The notes under the pieces are model-generated. The model saw nothing but the letters and a program-made list of their open reading frames with translations. It did no database searches and was not told the DNA's origin. A stretch of DNA of 64,000 nucleotides from Caprimulgus europaeus (taxonomy: Eukaryota; Chordata; Aves; Caprimulgiformes; Caprimulgidae). Positions within the stretch are counted from its first letter, which is position 1, and each line of letters starts with the position of its first letter. Shown piece by piece: positions 25,101-33,895 of the stretch. Both the position numbers and the translations under genes were made by a program. The DNA lies in NCBI GenBank assembly GCA_907165065.1, contig OU015526.1, positions 66,053,723-66,117,722 of the forward strand, given 5' to 3'.

Positions 25101-26666
25101 TCCACCCTGCTCTGGACGCTGGCTGCTGCTGTGAGTACGCAGAGCCCACATCCTGTTCCTGCAGAGGAACAATTCCTGCCACAGCAGAGGCGGCTGTAGG
25201 CAAACAGTGCCAAACACACGCCCCTTAGAGCACGGCTAGCTCACCTCCCAGAAACGGGAATCCCTACAGATCATCCTCACAGACTGGCTTTCAGCTGCTC
25301 CTAGCAGGACACCCAGCAAGTTTATTGTTCAAGGTCACATAAAAGGAATTTCCTAAGCTTTTGCTGTACATGTGGTATTACAAGTTTATTCCATCTTTAC
25401 TTAAACAGCTGCTTTCATACTCATCCGTAAACACTCACTTTAAACCACTTCTTAATGGAAAAAATGGCCAAAGTGACTTCGTGCAAACACTAGGAATGTC
25501 GTTACACAAAGTACCTGTGAATCAGTCACCCACTCTGCACCACGCGGCCTGCTTTGCAGAACCTTCCCCGTCAAGGTAAGCCAGAAGATTAAAGGGATGC
25601 TCCTCCAGAGTGAATCAGTGTTTTCCTAGGAGTGTGTGCGCTCTACTGCCATTAAATGGGCAAACCTCCTCTAAGTAGCGATGTGTCAAGGTGAACCAAG
25701 TATTCAAAAGAGGCTTTACAGGGAGAACTAAGTGCTTTTTTTCTCCTCTTTAGTAGGTCAGAGAGGGGTTGAGTGACAGGGTTAAACCAGGAACGCAGGT
25801 CTTCAAGCTGAGTGACTTCTCTTTTCTCTGTCCCTGCCTTTCCTTGCTGTGTTGCCAGGTGCCCATTCTGCATCTACTCCACTAACCGCCCCGCAGCGAT
25901 GGAGTGCCACCTGAAGACTCACTACAAGATGGAGTACAAGTGTCGGATCTGCCAGACAGTGAAAGCAAATCAACTGGAGCTGGAGGTACACATCCGAGAA
26001 CACCGCCTTGGCAACCATTACAAGTGTGACCAGTGTGGCTACCTGTCCAAGACTGCCAACAAGCTGATTGAACACGTGCGTGTCCACACCGGTGAGCGCC
26101 CTTTTCACTGTGACCAGTGCAGCTACAGCTGCAAACGCAAAGACAATCTCAACTTGCACAAGAAACTGAAGCATGCTCCACGCCAGACTTTCAGCTGTGA
26201 CGAGTGCCTGTTCAAGACTACCCACCCTTTCGTCTTCAGCCGCCACGTGAAGAAGCACCAGAACGGGGACTGCTCCGAAGAGGAGAAGAAGGGCCAGTAT
26301 TCAACCTCCAAGGACACCAGTCCACTCCTACCAGTGAACAGCTCCAGGAACCTCCTGTCACCCCTCTCAGTTATGTCTGCCTCCCAGGCTCTGCAAACAG
26401 TGGCTCTGTCAGCTGCACACGGCAGCGGGGCAGCGCCAAACTTAGCAGTGAAAGCCTTGGCCATCAACGGCACTTCCCTGTGCTTCGATAAATACTGGAA
26501 CTCAGAGTTTGCCCACCTTATTCCTTTAACAATGTTTTTCCCCAAAAACCACTACGATATCACATTCCATCCACCCAGACCTCAGACTGCACCGGCAGGT
26601 GCCTCTTCACCCAAACACTCCTTCCTTGCCTACCTTGGACTAACAGAAAGGGCAGAAACTGTCTGA
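16043..26666 (+). CDS. ZNF827: ZNF827, C-terminal half (six exons, 11 C2H2 zinc fingers)
   Basis: The coding join is 16043-16180, 17725-17896, 19369-19535, 22519-22710, 22804-22981 and 25859-26666. All junctions are GT-AG and all phases fit, giving about 550 residues to a TGA at 26664. Eleven C2H2 fingers can be read: one in exon 1, one in exon 2, two in exon 3, two in exon 5 and five in the last exon. A Ser-rich linker fills exon 4. The fingers are followed by a conserved tail ending LGLTERAETV. From family knowledge, ZNF827 is a nuclear protein that recruits the NuRD complex to telomeres, especially in ALT cells, and acts in DNA-damage signalling. The NuRD-binding N-terminal motif and the first finger cluster are encoded upstream of this window. 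Identification rests on strong recalled similarity to vertebrate ZNF827, including the sequence around FPCDVCGKVFGRQQTLSRH. Confidence 0.95.
16181..17724 (+). other. ZNF827: ZNF827 intron
   Basis: This 1.5 kb AT-rich intron lies between the finger 1 and finger 2 exons. I see no repeat, exon or RNA gene in it. Confidence 0.7.
17725..17896 (+). CDS. ZNF827: ZNF827 coding exon, finger 2
   Basis: The acceptor 'tttctttttcag' and donor 'ctacag|gtgagg' bound 172 bp. The split codon with the previous exon gives HTEERKYKC, a finger linker, so the two exons join correctly. It encodes the finger CHLCPYAAKCRANLNQHLTVH, then an acidic spacer (VSTDTEDIVSAVTSEGSDG) and KKHPYYYS leading to finger 3. It exits with two bases of a Ser codon. 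Confidence 0.93.
17897..19368 (+). other. ZNF827: ZNF827 intron
   Basis: This 1.5 kb intron contains a short old CR1-like fragment at about 18584-18650 and otherwise nothing recognisable. Confidence 0.7.
18584..18650 (-). mobile_element. Short old CR1-like 3' remnant
   Basis: 'aaatcatagaagtaagaaat' followed by 'gagacctgctggat' and 'tatctagtccatccccctg' matches the inverted CR1 3' end in order (tail repeat, 'gggacct', 'gatcatctagtcc', 'ccccctg'). Only about 65 bp are recognisable. It could also be another L3/CR1-clade tail. Confidence 0.5.
19369..19535 (+). CDS. ZNF827: ZNF827 coding exon, fingers 3 and 4
   Basis: The acceptor 'cttctgcctgcag' and donor 'cacacag|gtgatg' bound 167 bp. The first complete codon is the first Cys of finger 3 (CHVCGFETEMNVQFVSHMSLH). 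Finger 4 (CTACDFVTMEEADMKAHVNSKH) has a four-residue His-His spacing and an extra Cys before the first ligand pair. The pattern is typical of the non-KRAB, Ikaros/ZNF827-type fingers rather than a TGEKP-linked array. Confidence 0.92.
19536..22518 (+). other. ZNF827: ZNF827 intron
   Basis: This 3 kb intron contains a 24-base T run at 22232-22255 near its 3' side. No exon, RNA gene or clear transposon was seen. Confidence 0.7.
22519..22710 (+). CDS. ZNF827: ZNF827 coding exon, Ser-rich linker without fingers
   Basis: The acceptor 'tgtttttcag' and donor 'gagaaag|gtaaaa' bound 192 bp. It encodes a polar linker rich in Ser, Glu and Lys, with a Ser run near its start (SNSPSSSSLSALSDSANS) and a hydrophobic patch (NNLLVISVVPGSQ). 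It has no Cys/His ligands. It separates fingers 1-4 from fingers 5-11. The intron to the next exon is only 93 bp, the shortest in the gene here. Confidence 0.92.
22804..22981 (+). CDS. ZNF827: ZNF827 coding exon, fingers 5 and 6
   Basis: The acceptor 'ttttatttttcag' and donor 'ctcaa|gtaagg' bound 178 bp. It encodes fingers CVFCNFVCKTKNMFERHLQIH and CDVCHKFMKTPEQLLEHKKCH, then VPTGGL and two bases of a Lys codon completed by the last exon (K before CPFC). The bases AA|GTAA across the donor form AAG-TAA, so a retained intron would stop at once after the Lys. Confidence 0.93.
22982..25858 (+). other. ZNF827: ZNF827 intron before the terminal exon
   Basis: This 2.9 kb intron is somewhat more GC-rich than its neighbours around 25000-25220, but I see no splice-bounded coding exon. 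Several short open frames there overlap in different frames and show no domain. Confidence 0.65.
25859..26666 (+). CDS. ZNF827: ZNF827 terminal coding exon, fingers 7-11 and C-terminal tail
   Basis: The acceptor is 'cttgctgtgttgccag' and the TGA stop is at 26664-26666. The exon encodes five consecutive fingers, starting CPFCIYSTNRPAAMECHLKTH and ending CDECLFKTTHPFVFSRHVKKH. A single canonical HTGERPF linker lies between fingers 9 and 10. The tail of about 130 residues includes NLLSPLSVMSASQALQTVAL and a proline-rich end (PPRPQTAPAG), closing with AYLGLTERAETV. The tail is conserved in the ZNF827 family; its function is not known to me. The open frame runs 47 bases 5' of the acceptor, which is intronic and not protein. 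Confidence 0.95.
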
Positions 26667-27478
26667 GGGCAGTTCCATTCTGTACCAAAAATACCCCAGC
26701 AAACCCAGCAGGTATCCATTGCTGCAAAACGCAGACCGAAGAGGTAACGAACACTTGTACTATATCATTAGCAAGGGTTAGAAATGGCTCTGTGTGTATA
26801 CTTATTGCATTGACATGAAAGCTGCTTTATTCAATCTTCAAGAGGTGACCTACTGCATACTTCTACCTTCAGAGGCATGTTCCCAGTACTCTTATCTAAG
26901 AAACTATTTTGTCTTGTTAAGCTGATAAAAAAAAAAAAAGAGTGTCCTTAATGGCAATCAGCACTTGTAAGATTATTGATGCATTTTATTTTGGGGCTTT
27001 GTGTGCGTGCGGGTGTGCGAAAGAGAGTCTGCCTGTAGCGTGCCATGACATTGCTTTTGCACATCCCTTGTATTGGCTTATTTAATTATTCTTCTTTTCC
27101 CCTTTTCATACACTTGCTCCCTCCCTCCCCTCCATCTCCCCCTGAACTGTAGAGTTGTGGAAGGAATAACGCTTGGTTCAGGGCGGGATTGACTGGTGTA
27201 TTATTTCACTGCCTGTTTGCACCTTCCTTTACTTGTTTGATGCCTTGTACTCAGTTGTCAAGGTTTGAGAATTTGGGGTAGAATTGATGAGGAAAAAGTT
27301 GCTTTCAGCACTGCAGGATGAGAGTATGACAGTGAAAACTGTGTGTACGTACACATGCAGTGTGTGCAGCCTACACAGCCACACAGCAGGCTCAACTCCT
27401 AACTGTTACACAGGTGTTACAAACACCTGTGTCTGGGCCATAGCATACATCTTTTGTTTTAAAAGGGCATATAAATAT

Positions 27479-27507
27479 TATATCTATCTATCTATCTATA
27501 TATACTG
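27479..27507 (+). repeat. (TATC)n/(TA)n microsatellite in ZNF827 3'UTR
   Basis: About five TATC units are followed by a short TA run, within the probable 3'UTR. Confidence 0.85.
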
Positions 27508-30440
27508 TATTATGCAGTGGTTACCTTTTAGTTTGCAGGAACAACTTGTATAACTAGAATTCTATGGTGGAAAAAAAAAATCCAACAAGGGGATTTAAAA
27601 AAGGGTATGGATAAATAAATTCTGGGTATAAATACTCAGACTAAAAAAAAAAAGGCAGTTTTGCACAGTGCTTTAGTCTTGCACTAGTTTGTTTCTCAAT
27701 TGCAAAAAAAAAAAAAGAAAAAATAGATCTGTGGGCTGAAGGTAAGAAGACTGTTTATTTGAAAAGGTACTAATAACTTCTTTGAAATATAAAGCTATAA
27801 AAAGATGCTGTTGGAACCATACAGTTCTCTTGTATACCCTCAGTATTTCAATTGTCCTTGCAAACTCTACAGTCGCAACAATACCCTCCATGTTATCAGT
27901 AATACTTTACTCCTTTTTGTTAATGGCAGATAGAGCGTACACTGCTAGGAAGCTAACTTTGTACTTATTTAACACTCCTACTTGCAGTCATTAAAATGAC
28001 ATTATATGTAGCACTTTATTGCAGGAAGAAGCAAATGCGGATTGGTTGTATAACCTTTGTTAATCTCAAAATGCCAAGCGTGATCTTAAATTAAGAGAAG
28101 CTAACCGACTGTTAATTGATTTGTGTTTCTCAGACAACTTAATATCCAGGAAGAAAGATCAGGCTTAAAATACTCTGCATTAAAATTGGAAGTATAAATT
28201 ATGAAACATTTCTAAATTATCATGTGACTTACAGGAATGCTTTCTTACTGGATTATTGTTCTCCGTGGTGTCTCTTGGATTTGGATCTCGCTGTCTTTCC
28301 CCAGGCATTAGGAATGTCTGACCTAGCTTTCGTCAGTCCTCTCTCTGTCCCTTGGCCAAGCCACTGTAGGAGGTGCCCTGAGTCACATCTAATGTGCTAT
28401 TCACCCACCCTCATGCTGTCCTGAAGGAACTTCTTCTGCAGGTTGTTGTGGGATGGGGGGATCTGACAGGCCCTTGTTCGTGACAGCGCTAAAGCAACGC
28501 CCCTGTTCAGGAAGGCATTTCTGGTTCACAAGGGCTCTTAGCCATATGCACAACTAGAAACATAACTCACTCTTCATTAGTTCTTAAATGAAGCTTGCAT
28601 AGAAATACTTTTTTGATGCAAAACTTGCATCATTTAACCTATTTTCAAGATTCCTACGTTTGTTTTGCACTGAGATGGCCAAACATTCTCCACTGTCATG
28701 ACCAAACTCTTCCTGTTTGGGGAGGACATCCTAATCTGTGCACTCCTGTTAACATACTGGAAGCTATTTACAAGGGGGAAATATCCAAAATAGTAGCAGC
28801 TCATCATTTGGAATTATTAATTAAAGGACAGAAAAGTCCCACTATTTTGTTTACATTCCAGCAGACAGTTTTGGTTCTAACGAGCACATGGCAGTTCTGT
28901 CTATGCAGTAAAGCCATCTGTTCCGAAGTAGGTACACACCTTTGTAAACCACCTACCTAACTCAGGGCCCTGTCTGCCAGGCTTTACTCCATCAGAAACT
29001 TCTGATCACCCCCCACCCCAGAGCACAGGCAAAATAGAAAATGCTGTAATCGTAAATACTCAAAGCATTAAAAAAAATTGAGTATCTCGACAGCATGAAA
29101 TGTGCAATCTGCATCCAGAAACTACAGCAGTTCTGCAAAGTACATTCAATGCGTATCTCTCCGGCCCCACTGTAGAAGAGCAAACATTTTCTAATCAAAA
29201 AGCTTATTTTTCAAACTGACAGATGAAGTACAGCTGTCTAGGAGGAAGAAGTAGGAGTATGAGAAGGACACTTTATGTAAACCAAACGGCAGTTTAAACA
29301 GGGCTGGAACTTCCAAGAATGAGCTGTCAGCATCCGAACGCCACGTGTTCGACAACGTACCAGTATCTGACTTAGTAATGATGTTTAGCATACCTGGGAA
29401 ATTTGTTTAGCACTTTGGAAAGGATAAATTAATTCTTTCTGGCAAGTTATAAAAGTTTTCTCTGTAAGGAAAAGTGTGTTAGGAGGTTTTTATTTTTTTA
29501 AGAAAAAAAATAATACCGTATTTATGAGAGCTCATGCATATTAAAATAATTGGTTTGCAGTTCAAGGCTAAAGAAAGGAATGTTCTCCAGAGGTTCTCCC
29601 TACCGACTAATGACCAACAGTTCTGATAAATTTCCCCCCACCATGAAGGTCATTTCATAAAGGTTTTCACTATGCATTCTTTAACGAACGCTAGCGTGTT
29701 TTTCCATTCAGTGATTCAGTTGAAGTTCTCAGCACTTTTTCCTTTCTTCTGTCTTTTTTTTGGTTTGTTTTTTTTTTTTACTTGTTGTATTATGTTTGAA
29801 TATCATTCTGTCAAGGTTTGTGTACATTAAAAAGAATTTGTATTGTATAAAGCTTTTTGCATTATAAGGCTGTACAGGGTCATTTTGACAGTAACTGGTA
29901 TATTCCTTTGCATCTTATGTTGCATTGCCAATTTCTAGTGTATCCAGTTTGGAAGTACAATATACTCTAATTAAAAAGGTTGGCTATATTCTTGCTGGTT
30001 TTTTTGGTTTTCCTTCCTCTCTTTTTTTCACCTTAAATATATTTAGGCTTGATTTGGAGGGAGGGGGAAAAGGATTCTCCTCCAAGACAAAAAGATATGA
30101 AGAAAAAAGGTAAGATGTGATCAGTGGTTGAAATTGAAAAGGAAAGCTCTGGTTATTGCCATGAAGAAATGCAGCCAATGGCCATATAGGATGGCTATAA
30201 GGCTGCTCTCTGTGGGCTCTGGACTTGTACCAACCTGCCAGGTCCATTCTGTGAGGGGGACAGTGCCTCTTCTGAGGAGTCTGCTCAGTTGTGAGGATGA
30301 TGGAGCTCTTCAGCCCTACCAACCTCAGCCCTGCGGTGCAGAAATCCGATCCTGAAGCAGTAGTTTGGTGAACGTGGCCTTGCGTCGGAGTCACCTCAAT
30401 GAAATCAGAAGAACTCTCTGTGAAGAGAAGCCACACAGTG

Positions 30441-30446
30441 AATAAA
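30441..30446 (+). terminator. Candidate distal ZNF827 polyadenylation signal
   Basis: This is a canonical AATAAA about 3.8 kb after the ZNF827 stop, with an ATTAAA 14 bases later. No annotated transcript end supports it; the ATTAAA near 29826 is the alternative. Confidence 0.3.
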
Positions 30447-30921
30447 GGAATATTGTGCATTAAAAGATTGTAGTGGAAATCTACTTTTTTATTGTAACAA
30501 CAACATAATTTTGTCAGCATTTTAGAAAAAAAGCTTTTTTTTTTCTTCACCAAAGAGTAATGAAATAATTAAAATGGACAGAGAAGGGTAAAGAAGGAAA
30601 CCCTAAGAGCAGACAGATTTCCAAGAAGTAAAGATATTGCTGGCTCCACTGAACAAGAAAGATAATGAACATCCTAAAAGGAAGTTACAGTATTTAACAC
30701 TAACCAAGTGAAAAAAAAAAAATCCAGGTATTCATTAGATAAAAATTATCCTCAGATAAATTAATGTTAACATTAAATACACGTGGATTGCCCTTTGCCC
30801 TCAGTCAAGGCAGTGTTAAGGTCTAATCACCTGAAAAATTCTTATGGTTATTTCTACTGGGGTATGGATACCAATTTTCAGGGCCTCTGTCAGTACCTGG
30901 TTAGAGTACACGGTGCTGTTA

Positions 30922-30925
<4 letters not shown>

Positions 30926-30956
<31 letters not shown>
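30926..30956 (+). repeat. (TG)n microsatellite
   Basis: This is 31 bases of uninterrupted TG/GT dinucleotide. Confidence 0.95.
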
Positions 30957-30957
<1 letters not shown>

Positions 30958-31779
30958 GAATCCACTGCTCCTCCTTTTGCTGGTGCCTAGTCAGGTGTCA
31001 TCGCTAGCTTTGACATGAGGATGGTAAGTCACGTTCAAGGAGAGGCAGTCTTTCTCTTGCACTAGATCTGTCATAGAAAATACAAAGAGATACTCTAGGT
31101 GGGGGGTTTTCTTGTGCTAGACAGAAGTAGTTATCCTAGCAATTAAAAGATGATCACACAAATTCTCCACTATAATTTTGAAAGGTACTTCAGAGATTGA
31201 TCTTCTGAGCCCCAGTTATTATATCTTGATGGTTTTAAAACAGATTTCCACTTCTGTAAATTGTTAGAGTTCTGTTGTACTTCATTATAACCATTCATTT
31301 AATTGAGACAATGGTTTTAAGATGTAGGTTCAAATGTTCAGTTAAAACAAGCAGAGAAGATGCAGGGAGAGAGTCACAGAGCACCTTGGCTGGCAGGGGA
31401 CAGGGCTGTCTCTACACCCAGTACGCTCTGCACTGTCTGACAGCTCGGGGAGCTGAGCAGGGGACTGAATTACCCCTGCCTGTGTTAGCACTGGGCTGGC
31501 AGTTCAGTGCAAGTTCTTGTAGTAGCTCCAGGCCTTGAGTCTCACTGCAAACTTCTTTTTAAAAGCTCAGGCCCAATCTCAACCAAAACATCAACTGTCC
31601 TCTTGCAATCAGCCTCTCTAGCTTTACCCAAAAACCACACATCTGGCAGAAGAGCCCTGTGTGCACCCAAACAGGGGTATTAGTGTCACATGCTGACTGC
31701 AGCAAGTGCTTACAACAGGCTTGCAGACCTGCACAATTTTAAGCAATTAACTTTCCCTAATCTTGTATTTTCTGATACA

Positions 31780-31780
31780 T

Positions 31781-31849
<69 letters not shown>
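31780..31849 (+). repeat. Compound (AC)n(AT)n(GT)n microsatellite, self-complementary
   Basis: A short CA run (31780-31788) passes into 36 bases of AT (31789-31824) and then about 25 bases of GT. Because AC and GT are complementary and AT is self-complementary, the array can fold on itself. Confidence 0.95.
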
Positions 31850-33184
31850 GTGATATAAAACATCACTGCTTGTGTATTGACACTCTCAGGACAGCAATAA
31901 CTGCCTTGTTTTCATTCTGCATCTACCTGTATTTTCCCTGTGTCACATATGTTTAAAAAAGTAATAATTAACTTAAAAGGGGACATTTTTTCAAGCAGAA
32001 TTACTTTTTATAATCTTTCACCTGCCACAGGCATCATGAGCCAGGCAGAATAAGGCTCGAGAGAGAGACTTTGGGGGGCAGGGGGGGAAACAAAATAAAA
32101 ACAAACCCTTAAAACTTTCTATAATGCTTGACTGTAGAGAAGGATTTTTAAATATTTTTTTTTTTGCAGGTGATGGCATCATTTATACAGAGCCACATTT
32201 GAAAACACATGTTGTGTTAAAAACGTATCAGTTGTGCTCCTAACAAACAGACATCTGCATTATATCATCCACCATCATATCTGCTGCTAAGTGGCTTCCT
32301 TGTTGACAAGTCTCAGCAGCGAGGTTAAGTATTGGCTGTAAAAGCAACCCAGCCTCTGGCCCGAGGGGTCAGAGCTCAGGCAGACCGTGCTGGAGCCTGC
32401 ACAGCCTCTTGCCTGCTATGTATTTTCTGAGAGCTAATAAAACACCAGCGCAATCACTCCTACCCGGAGCTGCCCACCGCTACAGCGTCTGTGGAGCTGC
32501 AGGAAGTGGTGTGTCATCTTCTCATCACAGAGGCACTCAAGTAGTCTGCAAGGGAAGAGGCATCGTCTTTTGCGTCAAAGAAGTTTTAGGAACTACCAGT
32601 GAAGCATCTAGAAATCCCAGAAATGACAGATAAACCTTGGATGTGGGGCAGCCAAGGCCTGAGTGCCCAGCAGGAGCTCCTGGAAAAGGGATGGGAGTGG
32701 GTTCAGCGCTCTGATGTCACTGCTCCCTGACAGGTAAGCATCTTCAAGGTGACTCATCTTGACCAAACAAATCCACTGGCTGCTTTTAAAACAACTCTTG
32801 GCTGACAAATCCTGGTGGAAGGTTGCAGGGAGGTGCCTGCTGCCTGCTTCCCCCAGAGCACACACGGGCTGGAGCACGGCACTGCGGGCACCGAGCCAGC
32901 CAGGACGGCTCAGCCGTCACGCGCATCTTGGCGAATCTTGGCTGAGCTCACAGGTTCCATCTGAACCAAAGAGCAGGATCTCACTTGGCTCGCGGGCTCG
33001 TTGTGTCTGCTCTTGGGAACGCAGTGCTGTGCATACTAGGAAGCCATCCAGCTGCTAGATACCAGGCAATGCATCCGAAATGCAGCTGCTGTGCCTCCAC
33101 ATGTGCACAGCAGCTGTCTTGGACCAAGCCAGCAGTGCCCATATTTACATGTAGGGCTCTCTTAAGTACCCACCATAAAGGACA

Positions 33185-33895
33185 GAAAAAAAAAAGAGAA
33201 AAAGAAGGAAAAAAAGGAGGGAAAAAAAGGAGTAAAAAAGAGGAAAACAAGAGGAAAAACGAGGAAAACGAGGAAAAACGAGGAAAAACGAGGAAAAATG
33301 AGGAAAAAAGAGGAAAAAAAAAGGAAAAAAAAGGAAAAAAGAGGAAAACAAGAGGGGAAAAGGAGGAAAGAGGAGGAAAGAGGAGGAAAGAGGAGGAAAG
33401 AGGAGGAAAGAGGAGGAAAGAGGAGGAAAGAGGAGGAAAGAGGACGAAAAGAAAGAGAAAAGGAGGGGAGAAAAGGAGGGGAGAAAAGGAGGGGAAAAAG
33501 GAGGGGAAAAAGGAGGGGAAAAAGGAGGGGAAAAAGGAGGGGAAAAAGGAGGGGAAAAAGGAGGGGAAAAAGGAGGGGAAAAAGGAGGGGAAAAAGGGGG
33601 AAGGGGAGGAAAAGGGGGGGGAAGGGGGGGAAAAGGGGGGGAAAAGGGGGGGAAAAGGGGGGGAAAAGGGGGGGAAAAGGGGGGGAAAAGGGAGGAAAAG
33701 GGGGGGAAAGGGGGGGAAAAGGGGAGGAAAAGGGGAGGAAAAGGGGAGGAAAAGGAGAGAAAAAAGGAGAGGAAAAAGGAGAGGAAAAAGGAGAGGAAAA
33801 AGGAGAGGAAAAAGGAGAGGAAAAAGGAGAGGAAAAAGGAGAGGAAAAAGGAGAGGAAAAAAGGAGAAAAAAGGAGGGAAAAAGGAGAGAAGAAA
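33185..33895 (+). repeat. Polypurine (GA-rich) satellite-like tract
   Basis: About 710 bp are almost only A and G on the + strand. The last 450 bases (33446-33895) contain no pyrimidine at all. It is made of successive tandem blocks: roughly 10-bp units 'gaggaaaaac' at 33257-33299; eight exact 'aggaggaaag' copies at 33361-33440; 12-bp 'aaaaaggagggg' units at about 33486-33595; G7A4-type units at 33613-33720; and 12-bp 'aaaaaggagagg' units at about 33765-33860. Long open frames on both strands here are trivial consequences of the composition. Such tracts are known to form triplex or G-quadruplex DNA. Confidence 0.97.

Larger units (their letters stand above)
26667..30465 (+). other. ZNF827: Probable ZNF827 3'UTR
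   Basis: The DNA after the stop is AT-rich, intron-like in composition, free of clear transposons, and rich in short A and T runs. Candidate polyadenylation signals are AATAAA at 27614, ATTAAA near 29826 and AATAAA at 30441. A small TATC microsatellite lies at 27479-27498. The family is known for a multi-kilobase 3'UTR, so one of the two distal signals is preferred, but the true end cannot be fixed from sequence alone. Confidence 0.5.

Noticed and set aside
26123-26545. Antisense open frame of 140 codons
   Set aside because: It is a shadow of the ZNF827 terminal exon, which is convincingly coding on the + strand.
29984-30553. Minus-strand open frame of 189 codons in the ZNF827 3'UTR
   Set aside because: Composition-driven (Phe/Lys/Ser-rich at both ends), with no domain, no splice context and no supporting homology that I recognise.
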